Positions 1 to 5,003 of a stretch of DNA of 6,002 nucleotides are shown one piece after another (within the stretch, counting starts at the first letter, position 1; each line of letters starts with the position of its first letter). A program made the translations under genes and the position numbers. Source of the stretch: Acidobacteriota bacterium (GTDB lineage Bacteria; Acidobacteriota; Aminicenantia; UBA2199); assembly GCA_021817755.1 (NCBI GenBank), contig JAKAGC010000280.1:1-6002 (forward strand), written 5' to 3'. Under the pieces are notes generated by a model. The model ran no database searches. It had not been told where the DNA came from and saw only the letters and a list, made by a program, of their open reading frames with translations.

Positions 1-553
1 TTAATTCAAGATGGCCTTTAAAACGGGAAAAAGCTTTTAATAAAGTTTCGGAAGGTTTCTGTAATGCTGAAAGAGACAATCTGGCAAATTCGAGATGATT
101 AAATACTGTTTCGGCTCTTCTTATCTCTTCTTGGGGGATATCAATTCTCTCAACACTATCCATATGGAGCGTTCCACGGTAACCTGCGAGTTTTCCAAGG
201 ATTGTAATGGAAATGGTTGCAATCCCATTCAGCATGAGTTTTATGCCGGAGAATTGAGCGATTACCTTTGCAGTGTCGGGAGAAATCGAATTAACACAAT
301 TTAAAAATAACTTTTCACCTTTGTATTTAACGAGTTCAGCAGCAACTTCAGGTTGTAGTTCGGAAATACCTAAGGAAAGCAATTGCATACGTTTTTCATG
401 AGATATAAGAGCCCTGGCAGCATCTGCACTGAGTGTTCTCAACTGATGAATATTGGAGAGATTACCGTCCTTGATGATCTCTTGCCAGATCATTTGGTCA
501 GTAATATCTTTATTAAAAAATTTTCGTAGTCGTTTACTGGCTTGAAGAATCAT
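1..553 (-). CDS. Leucine-rich-repeat-like protein, C-terminus cut off by window edge
   Basis: The reading frame opens at ATG 553 and stays open for 184 codons to the left edge, so the C-terminus is missing. A GAAGGA ribosome site lies 8 bases before the ATG. After a basic, helical N-terminus (residues 1-36), an irregular repeat of about 24 residues recurs. Repeat anchors fall near residues 41, 66, 90, 114, 137 and 164, each roughly L/I-S-P-x-x-A-x-x-L-A-x-x-x-G followed by a short L-x-L strand (LFLN at 82-85, LMLN at 106-109). This resembles the bacterial leucine-rich-repeat-like proteins with a consensus like LxLxGLtsLsxexAxxLakhkG, whose role is generally unknown and presumed to be protein binding. 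No signal peptide or membrane segment is visible in the part shown, so it is probably cytoplasmic. It starts 21 bases after the glycine-zipper gene and is probably co-transcribed with it. The gene call is firm; the repeat-class call is moderate. Confidence 0.8.
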   Translation of the reverse strand, partial: MILQASKRLRKFFNKDITDQMIWQEIIKDGNLSNIHQLRTLSADAARALISHEKRMQLLSLGISELQPEVAAELVKYKGEKLFLNCVNSISPDTAKVIAQFSGIKLMLNGIATISITILGKLAGYRGTLHMDSVERIDIPQEEIRRAETVFNHLEFARLSLSALQKPSETLLKAFSRFKGHLEL

Positions 554-574
554 CCTTCTTATCCTTCACAATTA

Positions 575-964
575 TCACCGGATAAGTACTATCACTAGAA
601 GTATCAATCCCAATCCACAACTAATTGCACCTATGGTAATCGCAAGTTTTCTAAATTTACGTTCTTTCTCAGATATGGCGGGTTCTTCTTCATTCTTTTT
701 TTCAAGAGCGTAACCGATAGCGACACCGATGGCGATCCCAATTCCTGCTCCTAATGCTACACCGATTGCAATATTCTGAATAGCAATACCGAGTACTATA
801 CCTACTGGCATACCAATACCGAAACCGATACCGACGCCGATCCCCATCATAGTTCCTTTGGGATGCCGCTCCTCTCCTTGATTACTTTTTGTTCTTATTA
901 AAAGAACAATGGTGATGGCGACCATAAGAATTAATAAAATAAGACCGATAATCAATAAATCCAT
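575..964 (-). CDS. Glycine-zipper membrane protein of unknown function
   Basis: This is a 129-residue protein in three parts. A hydrophobic helix spans residues 3-23. A very glycine-rich hydrophobic stretch spans about 37-87, with G at nearly every second to fourth position (G41, 43, 45, 47, 49, 51, 55, 59, then 68, 72, 74, 76, 80, 84). A charged linker (88-106) is followed by a C-terminal hydrophobic helix (107-128). The central block can form one or two tightly packed GxxxG helices around the polar pair Q63-N64, so three to four membrane spans are likely. Small glycine-zipper proteins with a block of the form GIxIGxxxGNIAIGxxIG are scattered among bacteria and archaea without an assigned function. 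AAGGAG sits 7 bases before the ATG. The gene begins 27 bases after the VOC gene and ends 21 bases before the leucine-rich-repeat gene, so the three probably form one transcript. A membrane location is well supported; any activity such as pore or scaffold would be a guess. Confidence 0.8.
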   Translation of the reverse strand: MDLLIIGLILLILMVAITIVLLIRTKSNQGEERHPKGTMMGIGVGIGFGIGMPVGIVLGIAIQNIAIGVALGAGIGIAIGVAIGYALEKKNEEEPAISEKERKFRKLAITIGAISCGLGLILLVIVLIR

Positions 965-991
965 ACGAAAACTCCTTAAAAAAATATTTAA

Positions 992-1360
992 TTAATGCAT
1001 CGAATGAAGTGCTATCCTATTTCCTTCGGTATCAATAAAAAGGGCCATATACCCATGTTCAGGGGAAATAAGTTTTTTGGGCATAAGAATTTTTCCCCCG
1101 GCAGATTCTATCCTGTTTAATACATGAGATAAATCGGGATTAGAATCTAGATAAATTAAAACTCCTTCTGAGGACGGGGTGTAATGGGGATTACTACATA
1201 TGGCACCACCACCGGTTTCCTGGTGAGGAAAAAGCGCCATTTTTAAATCTCCTAAATCCAACACCTGTAATTCTATATTTAGCACTTTTTCATAAAAAAC
1301 CTTTGAACGGTCAAAATCTGTTGCCGGGATTTCAAACCAGGCTATCCAATTTTTATTCAT
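992..1360 (-). CDS. VOC (glyoxalase/bleomycin-resistance fold) family protein
   Basis: The protein has 122 residues and is a single vicinal-oxygen-chelate domain made of two beta-alpha-beta-beta-beta halves. The first half contains WFEIP (8-12), D-x-x-R-S-K-x-FYEKVL (15-27) and a GGGAI segment. The second contains VLIYLDS, a helix with VLNRIESAGGKIL, then GYMALFIDTEGNRIAL near the C-terminus. The length and the closing G-Y-M-A-x-F-x-D-T-E-G-N motif match a common uncharacterised VOC subgroup, not true glyoxalase I. I cannot pick out a full metal-ligand set, so substrate and reaction stay open. An in-frame GTG at 1372 would add four residues, but its codons contain the GGAGG ribosome site of the ATG at 1360, so the ATG is chosen. 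It is probably the first gene of a three-gene unit with the glycine-zipper and leucine-rich-repeat genes. Confidence 0.88.
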   Translation of the reverse strand: MNKNWIAWFEIPATDFDRSKVFYEKVLNIELQVLDLGDLKMALFPHQETGGGAICSNPHYTPSSEGVLIYLDSNPDLSHVLNRIESAGGKILMPKKLISPEHGYMALFIDTEGNRIALHSMH

Positions 1361-1365
1361 AAAAA

Positions 1366-1370
1366 CCTCC
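1366..1370 (-). promoter_or_regulatory. Ribosome binding site fixing the VOC start
   Basis: GGAGG lies 5 bases upstream of the ATG at 1360. It falls inside the codons that the alternative GTG start at 1372 would translate, and no comparable site precedes that GTG. This decides for the shorter protein. Confidence 0.75.
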
Positions 1371-1440
1371 ACTCATATCTGATACCATAAATGGAAAAAA
1401 TTTGCAACAAAATTCGGAGAAGGCCAAAATGGAAAGTTGA

Positions 1441-2490
1441 TTACTTGATTATTATAGAATGAAGTTCCCATTCTTCTGCATTTTCATTCTCCAGGAGGTA
1501 GTAAAAATTGTTATTATCTATACCGTAGAAACGGTTTTCTCTACCGAGCATTGAAGTGGTAACCATACTTTTTTTTACTACTGGTAAAAAATACTCACCG
1601 AGGGTATTACCTTTTAAATCGAGTACTATGTATTGTTCCAGGTTGTCTTTATGTTGATAGGTTGATATATATATTTTATTATTGGCGATAATCATATCCT
1701 GTATGAGTGGGAAAAACTCGGGAAAAATAAAATTGGATCTTTCTTCGAGTTCTTTCCAACTTCCCATTTTTTTTGATGTGGCCTGGAAAAAATAATCTTC
1801 TTTTAATCTTTCCATGAGAAGTTGTTTATCGCTTTTTTCAAAAGGGATGGGTTTGTAATTCTTTTTGAAGGTGGCTTCTTTTTTTCCAGTAGAATCAAAA
1901 ACATGTATCATAAAACCTTTTGTGCTATCTTCAACATATATTTTATTATTGTTAATTGCATAATGAACAATATCGGGGATCAGGTAAACACAATCGAGCC
2001 TGAAATCCATATGCTGTTGGAATATAGTTTTAATGATATTAAATTGCGAATCCATGAGCAAAATTTCTATTACTCGCCTATTTTTTTGAATTTGCATTCG
2101 TAATGAAACGATATTGCTTCCTAAAGGAGCAGAATTGATTAACCACTCTTTTTTCTTTACTTCATGGTCGACTTTAAAATCTTTTGAATAGAAAATCAAT
2201 TTGTTTTGACCTTCTGCGAGAAATCCGTTTTCAGTAGGACGAATAGTATTGGGAAGAATTGGATTAATGGTGAGTTCTCCGGGACCTTCACCGGTTTGAC
2301 CGAATTGGGTGATATATGAAAAATCGGATAACGAATAAACAAAAAAAGTAGATCTTTCGGTAATTAATATTTTTCCAAAGGCGATTTGCATTCCTTCGGG
2401 GCGGCTTACCTGGGATAAAACTGTGGTTAACTTTCCCTGGATAGGCGTGACCAGCAAGAATGCACTAAGAATAATTAATGCAAACCTCAA
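1441..2490 (-). CDS. Exported 6-bladed beta-propeller protein
   Basis: This 349-residue protein has an N-terminal Sec signal (hydrophobic core ALIILSAFLLV, likely cleavage after about residue 19). The rest is rich in short beta-strands with recurring blade-like units: G-K-I-L-I-T-E near 39-45, N-K-L-I-F-Y-S, N-N-K-I-Y-V-E, N-N-K-I-Y-I-S-T-Y and I-V-L-D-L-K-G. The motif FGQTGEGPGEL (63-73) is typical of the secreted '6-bladed beta-propeller' family abundant in Bacteroidetes and Aminicenantes-type genomes. No lipobox cysteine is visible, so it is probably periplasmic or extracellular, not a lipoprotein. Such proteins are thought to bind ligands or partners; no enzymatic role can be assigned. 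Translation starts at TTG 2490, chosen because AGAGGG lies 7 bases upstream and the signal peptide begins there. The gene is well isolated (gaps of 132 and 80 bases) and may be transcribed alone. Confidence 0.82.
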   Translation of the reverse strand: MRFALIILSAFLLVTPIQGKLTTVLSQVSRPEGMQIAFGKILITERSTFFVYSLSDFSYITQFGQTGEGPGELTINPILPNTIRPTENGFLAEGQNKLIFYSKDFKVDHEVKKKEWLINSAPLGSNIVSLRMQIQKNRRVIEILLMDSQFNIIKTIFQQHMDFRLDCVYLIPDIVHYAINNNKIYVEDSTKGFMIHVFDSTGKKEATFKKNYKPIPFEKSDKQLLMERLKEDYFFQATSKKMGSWKELEERSNFIFPEFFPLIQDMIIANNKIYISTYQHKDNLEQYIVLDLKGNTLGEYFLPVVKKSMVTTSMLGRENRFYGIDNNNFYYLLENENAEEWELHSIIIK

Positions 2491-2497
2491 TATTTTA

Positions 2498-2503
2498 CCC
2501 TCT
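2498..2503 (-). promoter_or_regulatory. Ribosome binding site for a TTG start
   Basis: AGAGGG stands 7 bases before the TTG at 2490. This good spacing, together with the signal peptide directly downstream, supports TTG as the real initiation codon of the beta-propeller gene. Confidence 0.65.
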
Positions 2504-2524
2504 ATTCACTTTTGTAAAGAGATA

Positions 2525-2533
2525 ATTTTATCA
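2525..2533 (-). promoter_or_regulatory. Possible extended -10 promoter of the beta-propeller gene
   Basis: TGATAAAAT reads as an extended -10 element (TGn plus TAAAAT, 5 of 6 matches to TATAAT). It lies about 35 bases before the TTG start, which would give a leader of roughly 28 bases. The -35 region at 17-base spacing matches poorly. In such AT-rich spacer DNA a chance match is quite possible. Confidence 0.35.
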
Positions 2534-2622
2534 AATAAAATCAATAAATGAAAGTACTTTTTTTACTTTGAATTCAAATAGGCATCATAAGCAATTCTTG
2601 AAAAAATAATTTGGGGGAGCAA

Positions 2623-3267
2623 TTAATTTCCCCGGGATTTGATGCGTGATTTTAAAGTGGAGGATCGAGATTTTGTAGTATTTACATTCCCCTGTAATTG
2701 CGATACGATTGCTTCTAAATCGGAGATGATCTTTTGAATATCGCCGGGGGTTAGATTACTGGCGTTGAGAATTTCCTTAGTATCCTGGATTATTGCATCG
2801 GCTTCTGCTTTAGAGATACCTGCACTGTTAAGAACGGCATAAACGTCGTTCATCAATTGTTTTTGTTCAGATGGAGTCAATTTTTGATCAGCCCATACAT
2901 TGGCGAGATCCGTGGCAAGTTTTTCAATGGATTGTTGAGATGGTTTGGTTGCTCCATCGACAGCAGATAAAAGGTCTTCTTGTAAATTTTTAATCTGTTG
3001 TTGAGTAACATCGGATTTGTTTTTTATCTGGTTCAAATCGTTTTGTAATTGATCTATATTGGATTGTTGAGCAGGACTTATTTTACTTTTTAACTTGGAT
3101 CCGACTTGGCCTTGTTGATCTGTTCGTTGAGAATCGGAAGTTGTATTCGTTTCAGTGGTTTTGGTTTTATTATCTGTGCCGAGTCTTTTTTTCCATTCTC
3201 TTTCGGCACTTAAAACACTTGAAGTAATGATTGCTACAACTATTAGAAAAACCATCCATTTCTTCAT
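2623..3267 (-). CDS. Small exported protein with tandem 21-residue helical repeats, unknown function
   Basis: The protein has 214 residues and begins with a clear Sec signal peptide (KKW, then a hydrophobic core, cleavage probably after VLSA at 18-21). A polar Thr/Gln/Lys-rich segment follows (24-63). Residues 64-190 form six copies of a helical repeat. Its fixed aspartate falls at 77, 98, 120, 141, 162 and 183, an interval of 21 or 22 residues. Each Asp has a Leu or Ile three residues before it and usually a hydrophobic residue one and four after. Several copies open with a helix-capping S/T-P (SP 64-65, TP 131-132, TP 173-174). The C-terminus is short, basic and Ser/Lys/Arg-rich. I do not recognise a named family; an elongated helical, possibly surface- or envelope-associated protein is the most that can be said. 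AGGAGG lies 7 bases before the ATG. It follows the alkyltransferase-like gene by 63 bases. Confidence 0.82.
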   Translation of the reverse strand: MKKWMVFLIVVAIITSSVLSAEREWKKRLGTDNKTKTTETNTTSDSQRTDQQGQVGSKLKSKISPAQQSNIDQLQNDLNQIKNKSDVTQQQIKNLQEDLLSAVDGATKPSQQSIEKLATDLANVWADQKLTPSEQKQLMNDVYAVLNSAGISKAEADAIIQDTKEILNASNLTPGDIQKIISDLEAIVSQLQGNVNTTKSRSSTLKSRIKSRGN

Positions 3268-3296
3268 GAAAATACCTCCTCTTCACATACAATTCG

Positions 3297-3325
3297 TTTC
3301 TACTCTAAATAAAAAACAATTTCAA
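3297..3325 (-). promoter_or_regulatory. Possible promoter of the helical-repeat gene
   Basis: TTGAAA (5 of 6 to TTGACA) and TAGAAA (4 of 6 to TATAAT) are separated by 17 bases in the 63-base gap before the exported helical-repeat gene. The expected start would leave a leader of about 20-25 bases that includes its AGGAGG site. The weak -10 makes this tentative; read-through from the alkyltransferase-like promoter is the alternative. Confidence 0.3.
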
Positions 3326-3330
3326 ATCGT

Positions 3331-3669
3331 TTATAGTATTAAATTTCCGGGGTCCCACATATAGAGTCCCAGGTTGATTCTTCCTGTTGAGTCGAATTGG
3401 ATTCCTTCATTTTCGAGCATTCGCTTTTGTTCTTCAAAACCTTCACCAGGTTCAAGAGCAATTTCACCGCGTCTATTGATTACTCGATGCCAAGGAAGAC
3501 CATCTTTATGGGAGGAAGAATGCAATACCCACGCAACCTGCCTCGATGCCCGATGATTTCCGACAAGGGAGGCGATTTGACCATAAGTAGCGACTTTCCC
3601 GAATGGAATATGCTTTATCGTACTCTTAATGCGAGTAGAAAAAAAATGATCCTTCGGTCTTCGAGTCAT
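3331..3669 (-). CDS. atl: Alkyltransferase-like protein (ATL, MGMT-fold without the acceptor cysteine)
   Basis: This 112-residue protein consists of the DNA-binding domain of O6-alkylguanine-DNA alkyltransferases (Ogt/MGMT family). The motif that carries the acceptor cysteine in MGMT (PCHRV) reads PWHRV here (59-63), with Trp60 in place of Cys. That is the signature of ATL proteins such as E. coli YbaZ and fission yeast Atl1. These bind O6-alkylguanine lesions, flip the base without repairing it, and are known to hand the site to nucleotide excision repair. Other family features are present: FGKVATYGQIA (23-33) with the base-flipping Tyr29, Arg43 in ASRQVAW as the intercalating arginine finger, and G-x-I closing the domain. 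The length is typical for the family. GAGG lies 7 bases before the ATG, and a good promoter sits just upstream, so it is probably transcribed independently of the hyp genes. Confidence 0.92.
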   Translation of the reverse strand: MTRRPKDHFFSTRIKSTIKHIPFGKVATYGQIASLVGNHRASRQVAWVLHSSSHKDGLPWHRVINRRGEIALEPGEGFEEQKRMLENEGIQFDSTGRINLGLYMWDPGNLIL

Positions 3670-3702
3670 ATTTTTACCTCAACGGTTTTTATTTCCATCT
3701 CC

Positions 3703-3732
3703 ATTATATCAAAACCAAAATTTTTTTTGCAA
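3703..3732 (-). promoter_or_regulatory. Sigma-70-type promoter of the alkyltransferase-like gene
   Basis: TGATATAAT at 3703-3711 is a perfect extended -10 (TGn plus TATAAT). TTGCAA at 3727-3732 is a partial -35 (4 of 6) at 18-base spacing over an A/T tract. Transcription would start near 3696, giving a leader of about 25 bases that contains the ribosome site. This is the best promoter in the window. Confidence 0.65.
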
Positions 3733-3794
3733 TTATTTTATTATAGAAATTTTTTATTTTTTTATTTTACTATACTATGGAAAACGTTATAAAA

Positions 3795-4781
3795 TCAACA
3801 AATTCGGGGAACGAGCTCACCTGTGGGAGGCATAATGATTCGTTCGCTCTGTGCAGTAGTTTTTAGAAAAACGAGCCCTTGATTTTTTTCTGTAACTTTT
3901 CCGATAATTCGTGCCCCTTTACCGAGTGGATGGGTATCCATTATTTCGAGTAACTTCTGAGCGTCTTTTTCGGCTGCGATAATGATAACTTTGCCTTCAT
4001 TAGCGAGGTGTAAGACATCGAAACCGAGAATCTCACAGACTCCAGCGACTTCGGGGGTTACGGGAAGAGCTTCTTCATGGATTTGAATCCCGAAATCCCT
4101 ATTGATAGTAATCTCAGATAATACCTGTGCAATTCCGCCGCGTGTGGGGTCTCTCATAAATTTTATATCGAGGCCCTGAAATTGTTTAATCAAAGGCCAA
4201 AGAGGAGCAACATCGCTGTATACTTCCGTTTTCAATCCGAATTCATCACGTGCGGTGAGTACGGCAATCTGGTGTAAACCGATGGGACCATTTATTAGTA
4301 CGACGTCTCCAGGTTTGATCTGTTCGACTGAGGGAGGGGGAGAGAATACAATCTCCCCTATTCCTGAGGTATTAATATAAATATTATCGCATTTGCCACG
4401 TTCAACGACTTTGGTATCACCTGTGACAATGCGTACACCGCTTTTATCGGCAGCTTTTTTCATGGAATCGAGAATCTTCTCTAGTACATCAGCATCGAAG
4501 CCTTCTTCAATGATGAACCCTACAGACATATAAAGTGGCCGTGCACCCATAACAGAGATATCATTGACGGTTCCACTAACAGCGAGTTCACCGATATCTC
4601 CACCGGGGAAGAATAAGGGGTTGACGACAAACGAATCTGTTGTAAATACCCATTTATCAAGTACTGCCGAATCATCCATGCGAGAGAGTATGGGATCGTT
4701 AAAATATTTATGAATCTTTTTTTGAATGAGTTCCGACGTTTTCTGGCCGCCGCCGCCATGTGCTAATAATATTTTTTCCAT
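3795..4781 (-). CDS. hypE: Hydrogenase maturation protein HypE (carbamoyl dehydratase)
   Basis: This 328-residue cytoplasmic protein belongs to the AIR-synthase/PurM-like ATP-binding family. HypF transfers a carbamoyl group to the C-terminal cysteine of HypE, which dehydrates it with ATP to a thiocyanate, the source of the CN ligands of the [NiFe] active site. Supporting motifs: HGGGGQ (8-13), MDDSAV (35-40), TTDSFVV (47-53), FPGGDIGELAVSGTVND (58-74), TGDTKVV (120-126), RDPTRGG (210-216), ANEG (260-263), and the obligatory C-terminal PRIC (325-328) ending in the modified Cys328. One oddity is GLHQ at 168-171, where the family usually has GDHG. The frame extends 22 codons further upstream to a TTG, but AAAGGA lies 6 bases before ATG 4781 and family N-termini begin at about this point, so ATG 4781 is chosen. 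It lies downstream of hypD, as in most hyp clusters. Confidence 0.96.
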   Translation of the reverse strand: MEKILLAHGGGGQKTSELIQKKIHKYFNDPILSRMDDSAVLDKWVFTTDSFVVNPLFFPGGDIGELAVSGTVNDISVMGARPLYMSVGFIIEEGFDADVLEKILDSMKKAADKSGVRIVTGDTKVVERGKCDNIYINTSGIGEIVFSPPPSVEQIKPGDVVLINGPIGLHQIAVLTARDEFGLKTEVYSDVAPLWPLIKQFQGLDIKFMRDPTRGGIAQVLSEITINRDFGIQIHEEALPVTPEVAGVCEILGFDVLHLANEGKVIIIAAEKDAQKLLEIMDTHPLGKGARIIGKVTEKNQGLVFLKTTAQSERIIMPPTGELVPRIC

Positions 4782-4782
4782 G

Positions 4783-4857
4783 TTATTTCCTTTTGTCTTC
4801 GACGACCAGTGGATGGTTTTGAAAAACCTGCCCCTGAACGGCATCAAAACTTTTCAT
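4783..4857 (-). CDS. Possible 24-residue leader ORF directly upstream of hypE
   Basis: The small ORF encodes MKSFDAVQGQVF followed by QNHPLVVEDKRK. It starts at ATG 4857 with TAAAGG 7 bases before it, and its TAA is separated from the hypE ATG by a single base. Its last codons contain the AAAGGA ribosome site of hypE, so translation through it would affect hypE initiation; this is a classic geometry for translational coupling. There is no recognisable domain, signal or attenuator-like codon run. It could equally be a chance ORF or a remnant of a degraded gene. The sequence shows only the arrangement; expression is not shown. Confidence 0.35.
   Translation of the reverse strand: MKSFDAVQGQVFQNHPLVVEDKRK
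4788..4793 (-). promoter_or_regulatory. Ribosome binding site fixing the hypE start
   Basis: AAAGGA lies 6 bases before ATG 4781. It supports the 328-residue HypE over the 22-residue in-frame extension, and it overlaps the last sense codons of the 24-codon upstream ORF. Confidence 0.7.
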
Positions 4858-5003
4858 ATGCTAACCTTTACGATAATAATTTTTAGAAATTTCAGTTAAA
4901 ACTTTGGGCAAAAATTGTTCTGAGTTTTTTTAGAACGAAATTATGTATTACTAAAAATTGATGTAGTGGTATGGAGAGGGTTTTATCAAAATGAATTTTG
5001 GGG
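4858..5003 (-). other. Spacer between hypD and the small ORF upstream of hypE
   Basis: These 146 AT-rich bases hold no convincing gene. A weak 5-base-pair hairpin (GTTCT/AGAAC, 4917-4936, 10-base loop) is followed on the minus strand by a short T-run, too weak to call a terminator. No promoter better than chance was found. hypD and hypE are commonly adjacent or overlapping in other genomes, so the gap itself is the notable point. Confidence 0.5.

Noticed and set aside
95..304. Plus-strand open frame of 69 codons
   Set aside because: It lies antisense to the leucine-rich-repeat-like gene, which has a good ribosome site and clear repeats; nothing supports the plus-strand product.
711..850. Recurring ACCGAT-like words on the plus strand
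   Set aside because: They are the complementary strand of repeated Ile-Gly codons in the glycine-zipper protein, not a separate DNA repeat or CRISPR array.
1361..1372. Four-residue upstream GTG extension of the VOC gene
   Set aside because: The extension's codons contain the GGAGG site that serves the ATG at 1360, and no ribosome site precedes the GTG.
1379..1407. Possible promoter before the VOC gene (TTGCAA, 17 bases, TATCAG)
   Set aside because: Only 4 of 6 matches in each box within AT-rich spacer; it would leave a leader of barely 12 bases.
2548..2570. Short inverted repeat AAAGTA/TACTTT in the spacer upstream of the propeller gene
   Set aside because: The stem has six mostly A-T pairs around a T-run; this is expected by chance in such AT-rich DNA and is not a credible terminator or operator.
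3397..3792. Plus-strand open frame of 131 codons
   Set aside because: It is antisense to the alkyltransferase-like gene and its promoter region; the tail is composition-driven Phe/Leu/Ile from AT-rich spacer.
4782..4847. 22-residue N-terminal extension of HypE from a TTG
   Set aside because: No ribosome site fits it, the added residues do not resemble HypE, and ATG 4781 has a well-spaced AAAGGA.
4910..4936. Possible terminator after hypD
   Set aside because: The stem is only 5 base pairs with a 10-base loop and a short T-run; it is not stable enough to call, and hypE is expected to be read through.
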